Position numbers and translations under genes: made by a program
Origin: an uncultured Granulosicoccaceae bacterium
Lineage (GTDB): Bacteria > Pseudomonadota > Gammaproteobacteria > Granulosicoccales > Granulosicoccaceae
DNA: 64,000 nt
Assembly (NCBI GenBank): GCA_937981955.1
Contig: CALJNA010000048.1
Location: 62,001 to 126,000, forward strand
Direction: 5' to 3'
The notes under the pieces: model-generated
Seen by the model: the letters and a program-made list of their open reading frames with translations, nothing else
The model's database searches: none
Told to the model about the DNA's origin: nothing
Part shown: in pieces, positions 35,382 through 44,613 of the stretch
How the letters are laid out: each line of letters begins with the position of its first letter
Numbering within the stretch: position 1 is the first letter of the stretch

Positions 35382-35433
35382 CTCTTAACCCGGTTAATCT
35401 TTTTCAGATTGAACGGGTTAAGAGTTTTTTTTT
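35382..35433 (+). terminator. Terminator after the surface protein gene
   Basis: CTCTTAACCCG pairs with CGGGTTAAGAG, enclosing a smaller imperfect hairpin, and is followed by nine T residues. Confidence 0.9.
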
Positions 35434-35493
35434 ACGGTTGTTACGCGCATACACGAGTAATGCGTGCGGTTTATTCACGATCAATCGACTTCA

Positions 35494-36636
35494 CTAGTCC
35501 ACACGATATAACGAACCATTGCCAGAGTCGGTCAACAAATAGATTGCACCGTCCGGACCCTGGCGCACATCGCGAATACGACCAAGCTTGCCTTCGAGAA
35601 TACGTTCCTCATGCGTCACCTTGCCGTCGACCAGCTCAAGCCGAGCCAGCAATTGAAATTTAAGAGCGCCAACCAATAGATTACCCTGCCACTGTGGAAA
35701 AGCCGGGCTGTCGATTATTGCGAGACCCGATGGTGCAATGGAAGGGTCCCAGTAGGTTATTGGTTGGGCCATACCTTCTTTTTCTGTGCCCTCGCCAATT
35801 TTTGTACCAAGCCCGTAATTAACGCCATAGGTAATGACCGGCCAACCATAGTTTTGTCCGGCAATCACCTGATTCAGTTCGTCCCCACCTTGTGGGCCGT
35901 GTTCATGAGCCCAAAGCACCTTGTTGGTGCTGTCGTATGTCATGCCCTGAACATTTCGATGACCAATGCTATAAATCTCTGGTAACACATCCGCTTTCTT
36001 AACGAACGGGTTTGTTTCCGGCACACTGCCGTCGTCGTTCAATCGAATGATTGAGCCTGGATGTTTCTTTGTTTGCTGACTGCTTTCTTTCTTGCCTCGA
36101 TCGCCCAGTGAGATAAATAAAAATCCCTGATCATCGAAAACCAGCCTTGAGCCGAAGTGACGGCCGCCACGAGATTTAGGTAAGGCTGTGAAAATAACCT
36201 CGACGTTTTCAAGCCGATTGTCAGTTAATTTTCCACGTAAAACTTCCGTTCCATAACCTGATTTACCTTTTGCAGAATACGAAAGATAAACCCATTGATT
36301 CGAATCAAATTCCGGATGCGGTACAACATCCAATAAACCACCTTGGCCGTTCTGCTCAATTTTGGGTAATCCAGAAACAGGTTCACTAAGCAGCTTGCCA
36401 TCAATGATGCGGCGTAGTTGGCCGGAGCGCTCGGTCACTAACCAGTCTGTTGCTGAAATAAAAGCGATAGACCAGGGATGGTCCAGACCTGATACGACTT
36501 GGGTCACGACCAAATCCCGTTTTTCCGAAGGCTCTGTAAATGTTGGATTATCTGAGGCTGCTAAATGAGTTGGGTGGTTGAGAAACAATAATGTGCAGCT
36601 AAGCAGTAGAGTCCGGGGTATTAATATGCGCTTCAC
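35494..36636 (-). CDS. PQQ-dependent soluble aldose sugar dehydrogenase
   Basis: The 380-residue periplasmic protein has a signal peptide (LLLSCTLLFLNH, cleaved near residue 27). The beta-propeller of the soluble glucose/sorbosone dehydrogenase family follows. Hallmarks are GLDHPWSIAF, the catalytic His in NGQGGLLDVVPHPEF, GGRHFGSRLVFDDQGFLF with the PQQ-site Arg, IYSIGHRNVQGM, and WAHEHGPQGGDELN. It oxidises aldose sugars with pyrroloquinoline quinone. The start is GTG at 36636 with GGAGG about 10 bases upstream. No PQQ biosynthesis genes are in view. Confidence 0.88.
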   Translation of the reverse strand: MKRILIPRTLLLSCTLLFLNHPTHLAASDNPTFTEPSEKRDLVVTQVVSGLDHPWSIAFISATDWLVTERSGQLRRIIDGKLLSEPVSGLPKIEQNGQGGLLDVVPHPEFDSNQWVYLSYSAKGKSGYGTEVLRGKLTDNRLENVEVIFTALPKSRGGRHFGSRLVFDDQGFLFISLGDRGKKESSQQTKKHPGSIIRLNDDGSVPETNPFVKKADVLPEIYSIGHRNVQGMTYDSTNKVLWAHEHGPQGGDELNQVIAGQNYGWPVITYGVNYGLGTKIGEGTEKEGMAQPITYWDPSIAPSGLAIIDSPAFPQWQGNLLVGALKFQLLARLELVDGKVTHEERILEGKLGRIRDVRQGPDGAIYLLTDSGNGSLYRVD

Positions 36637-36768
36637 GGCGGTGTTCCTCCGTTAGTGTGATTCAGGGTTTGAATCTACAGGCTATCAAAAATTGACCAAG
36701 GCATTTGTGTTGCGTACCGATTCTTCGTTCATATGTAATAATTGCATACCAGCAAGTGGGACAGAAAT

Positions 36769-37416
36769 ATGCAGCAATATCAGCGCGACTTTATTCAATT
36801 CTCGATCGATTCTGAGGTATTACGCTTTGGTGAATTTACCCTTAAATCCGGTCGAATCAGTCCCTATTTTTTCAACGCAGGCTTGTTCAATACTGGTCGG
36901 CGCCTTGCAAAACTGGGTGAATTCTATGCTGATGCAATCGTTGCGTCTGGCATTGAATTCGATACCTTGTTTGGTCCGGCGTATAAAGGTATTCCCCTGG
37001 TCAGTGCGGTGTCTATCGCGCTAAATGAAAAGCACAATGTGGACAAGCCATGGGTGTTCAATCGTAAAGAAGCAAAAAAGCACGGCGAGGGCGGCGCATT
37101 GGTCGGTGCTGAACTGAACGGGCGGGTATTAATTATCGACGATGTTATAACTGCGGGTACCGCCATTCGAGAAAGCCTTCAGTTGATAGAGTCATCGAAA
37201 GCCTCCCTGGCGGCTGTTTGCGTTAGCATTGATCGACAGGAAAAAGGCAAACATGAAAAATCGGCTATTCAGGAGATTGAACAAGACCATAGTGTGAGTG
37301 TGGTTACCATTGCAACGCTTTCCACACTGCTTGAATACCTTTCAGAAACACCTGAACACACAGAAACCATTGCTGCTATTGAACGGTACAGGAAAGAGTT
37401 TGGCGTGACTGCTTAA
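36769..37416 (+). CDS. pyrE: Orotate phosphoribosyltransferase
   Basis: The 215-residue enzyme makes orotidine 5'-phosphate in pyrimidine synthesis. Features are [20 protein letters not shown] at the N-terminus, the flexible loop [11 protein letters not shown] (about 100-110) and the PRPP motif [13 protein letters not shown] (about 120-132). I chose the ATG at 36769, where homology starts. An ATG at 36742 adds nine residues. The next gene follows 29 bases downstream. Confidence 0.95.
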   Translation: MQQYQRDFIQFSIDSEVLRFGEFTLKSGRISPYFFNAGLFNTGRRLAKLGEFYADAIVASGIEFDTLFGPAYKGIPLVSAVSIALNEKHNVDKPWVFNRKEAKKHGEGGALVGAELNGRVLIIDDVITAGTAIRESLQLIESSKASLAAVCVSIDRQEKGKHEKSAIQEIEQDHSVSVVTIATLSTLLEYLSETPEHTETIAAIERYRKEFGVTA

Positions 37417-37445
37417 GCGTCTGCGAAGAAAACCAACAAATCGAC

Positions 37446-38483
37446 ATGTTTAAAACTGTTTTATCCGAGTCTCACCGATTACATTTTCCAAAAGGAGAAT
37501 TATCGGGCGGCGAATTGGTCCGACCATTTGAATGTCCTGAACGTTGGGATTTTATCAAAGCTGCACTACTGCACAACGGACATACCGCACTCATGCAACC
37601 TGGTGAACTTGATTTGGATATCGTCGCGCAAGTGCACAAGAAATCCTATATAGAGTTTCTAAGTTCCGCTTGGGATTTGTGGGAGGCTGAAGGTTTCGAA
37701 GGTGAAGCCATACCCACGGTGTTTCCCGCTCGGCGAATGCAGCAGCGTGAACCGGACTATATCGATGGCAAAATGGGTTATTACGCAATGGCTATCGAAA
37801 CGGCGATAACCTCAGGTACTTGGGTCGCAGCACAAAGCAGTGCGGCGTGCGCGCATACTGCACAAAAGCTGGTTAGTTCCGGAGTCAAGGAAGTCTTTGC
37901 ACTTTGTCGACCACCGGGACATCATGCTGCTTCAGATTTATATGGTGGGTATTGTTTTTTAAACAACGCCGCAATTGCTGCTGAAGGTTTTTTGCGTGAC
38001 GGTGCCGACCGGGTTGCCGTTCTTGATATCGACTTCCATCATGGTAATGGCACTCAAGATATTTTCTACAACAGAAATGATGTGTTGTTTCTGTCCCTGC
38101 ACGGTGAACCAGCAGCGGCGTTCCCGCACTTTCTTGGCTATGCAGACGAGACGGGCCAGGGAGATGGAGACGGGTTCAATATCAATTACCCCATGCCTGC
38201 TAAAACCACTTTCCAAACCTGGAATCTTGCTTTGCTTGATGCGTGCAAAAGAATACGTGACTACTCACCAGATGCAGTGGTGGTATCGCTTGGTGTCGAT
38301 ACCTTTGAACATGACCCAATCAGCTTCTTCAAATTGAAATCTGATGATTTCACCACCATCGGTGAACATTTGGCAGAGCTCGATACGCCAACGCTGATGG
38401 TGATGGAAGGTGGTTATGCTGTTGAAGAGGTAGGGCAGAACACGGTCAATGTTTTAAACGGGTTTTCTGCTCATATACGGTAG
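37446..38483 (+). CDS. Acetylpolyamine amidohydrolase / histone deacetylase-family protein
   Basis: The 345-residue zinc hydrolase has the active-site His pair in PPGHHA (about 157-162), the zinc ligands in LDIDFHHGNGTQDIFY and the third ligand Asp in LGVDTFEHDP. YCFLNN and the late MEGGYAVEE complete the pattern. The form and context favour acetylpolyamine amidohydrolase (AphA), which frees polyamines from their acetyl forms. The next two genes encode a guanidinobutyrase-type ureohydrolase and a class III aminotransferase. Together they could degrade acetylated polyamine or guanidino compounds. Confidence 0.85.
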   Translation: MFKTVLSESHRLHFPKGELSGGELVRPFECPERWDFIKAALLHNGHTALMQPGELDLDIVAQVHKKSYIEFLSSAWDLWEAEGFEGEAIPTVFPARRMQQREPDYIDGKMGYYAMAIETAITSGTWVAAQSSAACAHTAQKLVSSGVKEVFALCRPPGHHAASDLYGGYCFLNNAAIAAEGFLRDGADRVAVLDIDFHHGNGTQDIFYNRNDVLFLSLHGEPAAAFPHFLGYADETGQGDGDGFNINYPMPAKTTFQTWNLALLDACKRIRDYSPDAVVVSLGVDTFEHDPISFFKLKSDDFTTIGEHLAELDTPTLMVMEGGYAVEEVGQNTVNVLNGFSAHIR

Positions 38484-38670
38484 TTTAGGCGCGCATTTAT
38501 CAGTTGAATATCTACCCGTTATACAAGCGTTTATCCTGAATTCCGCCACTTTGTGCCGTTTTCCGAACGAGCGCGATTGTCATTGTGTGTGATAATTCAT
38601 ATTCGGGTGATCTTTGCTGCGAGACAGGCTTGCACCGAAGTGTGTTCATTAAATCAATGAGTGTGACGAT

Positions 38671-39615
38671 ATGAATCTGAATCAACCACTGGGTGGGAAC
38701 GAAATGCCCCGGTTCTCAGGGCCGGGAACCATGATGCGCCTGCCTTCGCAAGCTACTGCCAAAGGATTGGATGCGTGTTTCGTTGGAATTGGTCTTGATA
38801 TCGGCACATCGCACCGATCAGGAACGCGATTTGGGCCCAGACAGATTCGGCAGGAATCAGCGATGATTCGTCCGTACAACATGAAAATGCAATTGTCTCC
38901 GTTTGATCATTTGCAGGTGGCTGACATTGGCGATGTACCGATTAATACATTTAACCTTCAGAAAAGTGTCGCCATTATTGAATCATTCTACGATGATATA
39001 AATAGTCACAACGCCGTGCCGTTCACTCTGGGCGGTGATCACACGCTGGTGTTGCCAATCATTCGTTCTATGGCAAAAAAACATGGCCCTGTCGGGGTAC
39101 TGCATATTGATGCTCACGCAGATATCAACGAACACATGTTTGGTGAGAAAATTGCTCACGGCACACCGTTTCGTCGTATGGTTGAGGAAAACCTGGTTAA
39201 CCCCGAGAAAGTCATTCAGATTGGCTTGCGTGCAACCGGTTATGAGCTTGATGATTTTGATTGGTCAAGACAACAAGGCTTTCGTGTGGTGCAAGCTGAA
39301 GATATCTGGTACCAGTCTTTAGCGCCATTAATGAAGGAAGTTCGTGAGCAAATGCAGGATCACCCGGTTTATATATCATTTGATATCGATTCTTTCGACC
39401 CGGCATACGCGCCTGGAACCGGCACTGCAGAGCCCGGTGGACTGACATCGCATCAAGGTCTGGAAATTGTGCGTGGAGCACACGGATTGAATATCATCGG
39501 CGCAGATTTGGTGGAAGTATCGCCGCCATACGATACCAGTGGAAATACTGCTGTCCTTGGTGCCAACATACTTTATGAAATGCTGTGTGCGCACGCGAGC
39601 CGATTTAAACGTTGA
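38671..39615 (+). CDS. gbuA: Ureohydrolase, guanidinobutyrase-like
   Basis: The 314-residue enzyme has the binuclear manganese site in GGDHTLVLP, LHIDAHADINEH and SFDIDSFDPAYAPGTGTAE. The segments FDWSRQQGFRVVQAEDIWY and LVEVSPPYDTSGNTAVLGAN match guanidinobutyrase rather than agmatinase or the GpuA type at 19793. It would release urea and give 4-aminobutyrate, which the aminotransferase encoded 41 bases downstream could then use. An in-frame ATG at 38704 is a possible later start. Confidence 0.84.
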   Translation: MNLNQPLGGNEMPRFSGPGTMMRLPSQATAKGLDACFVGIGLDIGTSHRSGTRFGPRQIRQESAMIRPYNMKMQLSPFDHLQVADIGDVPINTFNLQKSVAIIESFYDDINSHNAVPFTLGGDHTLVLPIIRSMAKKHGPVGVLHIDAHADINEHMFGEKIAHGTPFRRMVEENLVNPEKVIQIGLRATGYELDDFDWSRQQGFRVVQAEDIWYQSLAPLMKEVREQMQDHPVYISFDIDSFDPAYAPGTGTAEPGGLTSHQGLEIVRGAHGLNIIGADLVEVSPPYDTSGNTAVLGANILYEMLCAHASRFKR

Positions 39616-39656
39616 GGCACTGATTATTTTAAGCATAAACCGACAAGAGATCTCCC

Positions 39657-41054
39657 ATGACCTCCACTGATCAAACAGGCGATAACTTTGCCAAAGACAT
39701 CTGGCAAAAAGATCAGGACCATTTCACACACCCGTGGCAAATGTTCGATACGTTCCCTGAAGAGGGTTCGTTGATCATGGAGAAAGGTGAGGGTGCTTAT
39801 GTGTTCGATATTAAAGGTAACCGTTATCTTGATTCCATTGGAGGGTTGTGGTGCACGAACATTGGTCAGGGCAGGGAAGAGATGGCGGAAGCGATTGCCG
39901 AACAAGTAAAAAAGCTGGCTTATGCCAGTCCGTTTGTGGATATCACAACAACTCCGGCGGCGCAGCTGGCGGCAAAACTAGCCGAGTTGGCGCCGGGTGA
40001 CCTGAGCCATGTTTTATACAGCTGTGGTGGATCAACAGCGATTGATTCAGCCTATCGGCTGATTCAGTATTATCAGAACTGCCGTGGTCTGCACGACAAA
40101 AAACATGTCATTGCGCGTGATGGTTCATATCACGGAAGCACTTACGTGGCCATGTCCATCGGTGGTAAAAAAGCCGATCACCCTCCCGAGTTCGACTATA
40201 AGCGAGACACTATTCATCACATATCCAGCCCTAATTTTTACAGATCTAACGGGTATAAAGACGAAGCGGAATTTCTGGACTTTCTGGTTGATGAGCTCGA
40301 ACAGAAAATTCTAGAGATTGGTGCAGATAAAGTAGCCGCTTTTTTTGCCGAGCCAATAATGGGGGCTGGAGGTGTGATTGTCCCACCGGCCGGTTATCAT
40401 CAAAGAACACATGAAGTTTGTCAGAAATATGATGTGTTGTATGTATCCGATGAAGTGGTCACGGCGTTCGGACGTCTTGGTCACTGGTTTGTATCAAAAG
40501 AGGTATTTGGTTTTCAGCCGGATATTATAACCTGTGCAAAAGGTCTGAGCTCCGGTTACCTTCCGCTTGGTGCAACACTTTATTCAGACCGAATTCATAA
40601 AGTGATTAGCGAAACGGGGAAGGGTCGCTATTTTGCGCAAGGGTATACCTATTCGGGCCATCCGGTGTGTTGTGCAGCTGCATTGAAAAATATCGAAATA
40701 ATGGAACGTGAGAATATTTTTGCCAATGCGGCGGATGTTGGAGACTATTTTGGTGAACAGCTTAAATCCTTACTTGAATTACCCATAGTCGGAGAAGTGC
40801 GAGGTCATCGTTTAATGCAGTGTGTTGAATTTGTTGCAAACAAAGAAACGCGTGAAGACTTCGGCGACGATCTGGATATCGGTAAGGTCATTTCGGATAT
40901 CGCTGATGCAAAAGGTTTATTAGTCAGGCCTATCGGCAATCTCAATGTAATGTCGCCACCGTTGATTATCACCAGAGACGATGTTGACTTTATCGTTGCA
41001 ACACTGCGCCAAAGTATCCTTGACGCAATGGATTCAATCGGTATAAGCGCATAA
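39657..41054 (+). CDS. Class III aminotransferase (omega-amino acid / polyamine type)
   Basis: The 465-residue PLP enzyme has the cofactor lysine in ITCAKGLSSGYLPLGA (about 285), the PLP-ring Asp in YVSDEVVTAFGRLG, SCGGSTAIDSAYRLI, and DGSYHGSTYVAMS. It resembles the putrescine- or beta-alanine/4-aminobutyrate-pyruvate transaminases. Following the guanidinobutyrase-type gene, 4-aminobutyrate or a related omega-amine is the best guess for substrate. The EamA gene starts 7 bases later, probably in the same transcript. Confidence 0.88.
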   Translation: MTSTDQTGDNFAKDIWQKDQDHFTHPWQMFDTFPEEGSLIMEKGEGAYVFDIKGNRYLDSIGGLWCTNIGQGREEMAEAIAEQVKKLAYASPFVDITTTPAAQLAAKLAELAPGDLSHVLYSCGGSTAIDSAYRLIQYYQNCRGLHDKKHVIARDGSYHGSTYVAMSIGGKKADHPPEFDYKRDTIHHISSPNFYRSNGYKDEAEFLDFLVDELEQKILEIGADKVAAFFAEPIMGAGGVIVPPAGYHQRTHEVCQKYDVLYVSDEVVTAFGRLGHWFVSKEVFGFQPDIITCAKGLSSGYLPLGATLYSDRIHKVISETGKGRYFAQGYTYSGHPVCCAAALKNIEIMERENIFANAADVGDYFGEQLKSLLELPIVGEVRGHRLMQCVEFVANKETREDFGDDLDIGKVISDIADAKGLLVRPIGNLNVMSPPLIITRDDVDFIVATLRQSILDAMDSIGISA

Positions 41055-41061
41055 CACTCTC

Positions 41062-41958
41062 GTGAAGCATGTGAAGCCAGGGTTGGCTGATTATCTTCTG
41101 CTAACAGGATTGGCAATTATTTTTGGTGCAAGCTTTATCTTCACCAATCTGGCAGTCAGTGAAATAGCACCGTTGACAGTGGCGACTTCGCGTTTAATGC
41201 TGGCCGCTGTTTTGTTATATGCACTTATGCTAATCAAGCGGCAACATTTACCTGCCAAAGGGCGCATCTGGTTGTTCATCATTGCTGCAGCATTCTTCGG
41301 CAACGCTTTTCCATTTGCGTTGATCTCATGGGGGCAAGTCAAAGTTGACGCAGGGTTAACCGCAATACTGATGGCAGTTATGCCATTGATCACCGTTTTG
41401 CTGGCACATTTGACTACCGCTGATGAAAAAATGAATCGCTACAAGCTAGTCGGTGTCATATGCGGTTTGCTTGGCGTTGTCGTGCTAATGGGTTGGGACG
41501 AGCTAGGCAGTCTTGGTGATAACATGCTTCGTCAATATGCTATTGCACTGGCAGCTTGTTGCTACGCAGTTAATGCCATAGTGACAAAACAACTAACCGG
41601 TGTTGCACGTTTACCAATGATGACCGCATTGATGTTGGTGGCAACCATCATGCTTTTGCCTTTCACACTATGGTTGGAAGTTCCGTGGACATCGCCGCCG
41701 GGAGTGAGATCACTTGTCGCTATTGTTGCACTTGCGGTGGGGCCGACTGCGCTCGCTACACTTATTATCCTGAACATTATCGATCGCTCTGGCGCATCGT
41801 TTCTGAGTCAGATCAATTTTATGGTGCCTTTGGCAGGTGTGTTTATGGGCTGGTTGTTTCTTAATGAAGTGCTTCCGGCCAAGGCATGGATTGCACTGTT
41901 TATTATATTGACCGGTATCGCGATATCCCGGGTAGGCAACGATAAGCGAATGTTATGA
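41062..41958 (+). CDS. EamA (DMT-superfamily) transporter
   Basis: The 298-residue membrane protein has ten predicted helices in two EamA repeats ([54 protein letters not shown]). The start is a GTG at 41062, just 7 bases after the aminotransferase stop, so it may export a metabolite of the same pathway. Its last codons overlap the end of the convergent RhlE gene by 6 bases, leaving no room for a separate terminator. Confidence 0.87.
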   Translation: MKHVKPGLADYLLLTGLAIIFGASFIFTNLAVSEIAPLTVATSRLMLAAVLLYALMLIKRQHLPAKGRIWLFIIAAAFFGNAFPFALISWGQVKVDAGLTAILMAVMPLITVLLAHLTTADEKMNRYKLVGVICGLLGVVVLMGWDELGSLGDNMLRQYAIALAACCYAVNAIVTKQLTGVARLPMMTALMLVATIMLLPFTLWLEVPWTSPPGVRSLVAIVALAVGPTALATLIILNIIDRSGASFLSQINFMVPLAGVFMGWLFLNEVLPAKAWIALFIILTGIAISRVGNDKRML

Positions 41959-43266
41959 CGCCTTGCGTCGTCGGTTTCCAGGCCTTTGGTTTCCAGGTCT
42001 CTGATTTCCGGATTTCTGATTTCCAGGTCTTTGATTTTCAGATCGTTGATTTCCGGATCTTTTTCTTGGCGCTCTAGGCTTGCGCTCGACTATGGTCGAC
42101 CCTGGTGCCTCCGTATGACCGGTAAAGCCTTCAACATCAACTCGTGGAATAGTACGCCCAATGAGTTTCTCTATGCCTTTTAACAGCTTCAACTCATCAA
42201 TGTTAACCAGCGACACTGCCTGACCATTGCTGCCAGCTCTTCCGGTTCGTCCGATGCGATGGACGTAATCTTCGGAGACATGCGGCAATTCGTAATTGAC
42301 CACATTTGGTAGATGGTCGATATCAATACCACGGGCTGCAATATCAGTGGCAACCAATACTTGTAGTGAACCATCTTTGAATTGTGCTAATGCTTTTGTA
42401 CGCGCTGCCTGGCTTTTATTACCGTGTATCGCGAGTGCCTGGATACCATCTTTTCCCAGTTGCTCTGCTAAACGGTTAGCGCCGTGTTTTGTTTTGGTGA
42501 ACACGAGCACCTGAGACCAATTGTTATCTGTAATCAATTGACTCAGTAATTGGCGCTTTCGACTTTTATCTACCAGATGAACTGTTTGTTCAACCAGTTC
42601 AGAAGCCGTATTGCGTGGTGTAACGGAAACTTCGCCCGGTTTATTCAATAAGCTATGAGCAAGCTTTCTAATGTCATTTGAAAACGTTGCCGAGAATAAT
42701 AAGGATTGTCGCTTTTTTGGTAACAGGCGTAGTATTTTTTTAATATCGTGAATGAATCCCATATCGAGCATACGGTCGGCTTCATCCAGAACCAGAATAT
42801 CGATTTTCGATAGATCGACAATGTTCTGCCCTACCAGATCAAGTAAGCGTCCTGGTGTTGCAATCAGAATATCAACTGGCTTTCTTAACGCCATACGTTG
42901 CGGATTGATATTCACACCACCAAATACGACAAAGCTTTTTAACGGCAAGTGTTTGCCATAAGTCTGTACCGAATCGGCGATCTGCGCAGCTAATTCACGA
43001 GTTGGTGTAATGATCAGGCATCGTGGTTTACCCGGTGTTACTCGCGTATTGTGTATTTCACTCAATCGTTGAAGCAGTGGCAATGTGAAGCCTGCTGTTT
43101 TGCCAGTGCCGGTCTGAGCCGCAGCCAATAAATCCCCTCCAGCGAGAACCAATGGAATAGCCTGCGATTGGATCGGAGTCGGGTCGGTATAGCCGGTATC
43201 AGCAATAGCATCGAGTAGAGCAGGCAATAAGCCGAGCTCGGTAAATTTTGATAGATCAGCAGACAA
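41953..43266 (-). CDS. rhlE: DEAD-box RNA helicase, RhlE type
   Basis: The 437-residue helicase has the full motif set: Q motif ([14 protein letters not shown] then TPIQSQAIP), motif I AQTGTGKT (about 50-57), PTRELA, the DEAD box [13 protein letters not shown], motif III SATF, and the C-terminal [18 protein letters not shown] and [10 protein letters not shown]. The C-terminal tail (about 380-437) is basic and ends in six five-residue repeats of the type RPGNQ. Such tails bind RNA without specificity. RhlE helicases act in RNA decay and ribosome assembly. Confidence 0.93.
   Translation of the reverse strand: MSADLSKFTELGLLPALLDAIADTGYTDPTPIQSQAIPLVLAGGDLLAAAQTGTGKTAGFTLPLLQRLSEIHNTRVTPGKPRCLIITPTRELAAQIADSVQTYGKHLPLKSFVVFGGVNINPQRMALRKPVDILIATPGRLLDLVGQNIVDLSKIDILVLDEADRMLDMGFIHDIKKILRLLPKKRQSLLFSATFSNDIRKLAHSLLNKPGEVSVTPRNTASELVEQTVHLVDKSRKRQLLSQLITDNNWSQVLVFTKTKHGANRLAEQLGKDGIQALAIHGNKSQAARTKALAQFKDGSLQVLVATDIAARGIDIDHLPNVVNYELPHVSEDYVHRIGRTGRAGSNGQAVSLVNIDELKLLKGIEKLIGRTIPRVDVEGFTGHTEAPGSTIVERKPRAPRKRSGNQRSENQRPGNQKSGNQRPGNQRPGNRRRKAS
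41971..42060 (-). repeat. 15-base coding repeats in the rhlE tail
   Basis: Six consecutive 15-base units code R/K-S/P-G/E-N-Q/R. On the plus strand they read as variants of TGATTTCCAGGTCTT. The units are not identical, so the array is not freshly expanded. Confidence 0.85.
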
Positions 43267-43477
43267 TGGGATAACCGGGAAGTGGCAGCCCAGTGATTAT
43301 AGACCCATCAATGTGATAAATATGCATGGAGGTGAGCTAATTATCGTTAATTTCACATAACCTCAGCGCGTTTCACGTTTTTGATTCGTTGTGGGTGGTT
43401 TTGCGATGATTCCTAACTTAGATTAATTCTCGGGCTGTGAATGATGAGACATACTGTTTGGACGCGACTATGCGATT

Positions 43478-44407
43478 TTATGTATCAGTGTTAGTCGGCT
43501 GGGTCTGTTTGCGTAATCGCCCGCGTTTTAATGTGTAAACGCCGGCAAAAACAATAATAGCCGTACCAACCAGCGTCCAATAGTCTGGCAATTGGTTAAA
43601 TAGAAAAAAGCCATAGATCGTTGCCCAGACAATGATCGTGTAGTGAATTGGTGCAACTACGGCGGCTTCGGCTATTTCCAGTGCACGGATAACCAGGATT
43701 TCACCCACCGCAGCAACGATGGCCATGGATGCAAGTAATACCCAGGCATTTAAAGAGGCAGGCATTTGCCAAACGAAAGGCAGCGGCAAACTAATAAGCA
43801 AGCTGGCAACCAAAGCTGTGTATGCAATGGTCGTAATGGTCTTGTCTGTATCGGCCAATAGTCGACCAATGACTTGCCGGGTCGCGAACAGTGCAGCGGC
43901 CAGCACCACGAGTAAAACTGCCGGATGAATAACGCCCATGCCTGGTCGAACAATGATTAACGCACCGATGAAACCGATAACAACCGCCGACCAGCGACGA
44001 ATACCAACTTTCTCTTTTAGTATTGCTGCACCCATTATGGTGACGAAAAACGGCGCGACGAAACTCGCTGCTACGGCATCAGCCAATGGCACATGGCGAA
44101 CAGCGTAAACGAACAACAGACTGGAAAACACAACCAGTACACCGCGTGACATTTGCAACGCAGGCTGTTCTGACTTTAGTACCGACAGACCTCGAAAACA
44201 CAAAATGATAAGAACACCAAAAAGCAGTCCAGATTGGCGGAACCAAATAATTTGCACTGGGTGAAAGGAGTCTGTTAGTAACTTTGCAAGGGCATCACCA
44301 GCGGCAAAAACAAACATTGCGCACAGCATGAAAATCACGCCAAGTCGACTGTTGCTCGAACGGGTCGGGGGAGTGGACGCAAGCGGTGCGGAGGGTGAGA
44401 TGGAAAT
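43478..44407 (-). CDS. EamA (DMT-superfamily) transporter with apparent ATT start
   Basis: The membrane protein has ten predicted helices beginning LGVIFMLCAMFVFAAGDALA, with the EamA signatures LLFVYAVRHVPLADAVAASF and VGEILVIRALEIAEAAVVAP. The frame is open far upstream, into the divergent gene, but there is no ATG, GTG or TTG at a sensible place. An ATT at 44407 has GGAG exactly 8 bases before it and gives 309 residues, the normal length. The first standard start is a GTG at 44338 (286 residues), which begins right at the first helix and has no ribosome site. The substrate is unknown. Confidence 0.78.
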   Translation of the reverse strand: MSISPSAPLASTPPTRSSNSRLGVIFMLCAMFVFAAGDALAKLLTDSFHPVQIIWFRQSGLLFGVLIILCFRGLSVLKSEQPALQMSRGVLVVFSSLLFVYAVRHVPLADAVAASFVAPFFVTIMGAAILKEKVGIRRWSAVVIGFIGALIIVRPGMGVIHPAVLLVVLAAALFATRQVIGRLLADTDKTITTIAYTALVASLLISLPLPFVWQMPASLNAWVLLASMAIVAAVGEILVIRALEIAEAAVVAPIHYTIIVWATIYGFFLFNQLPDYWTLVGTAIIVFAGVYTLKRGRLRKQTQPTNTDT

Positions 44408-44613
44408 CGTTATTACTCCGCTGGACTGAGTGTAATGTTCCGGTCTGGCTAACCGACGCTGGATTCTGTTCCCTAATAGTAGCTCAATGCGTTGACTCCG
44501 TATGCCGTGTAATTTGGAAAAATCAGATATATAAGACCGGCAGACTGGTCTGACATTGGTGGTGTTAAACTGGTAAACGATTATTGACCCACACTCTCGC
44601 CAAAAAAATCCCG

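Noticed and set aside
41971-42060. Possible CRISPR-like array because of short regular repeats
   Set aside because: Units are 15 bases without spacers and lie in frame inside rhlE; they are coding repeats.
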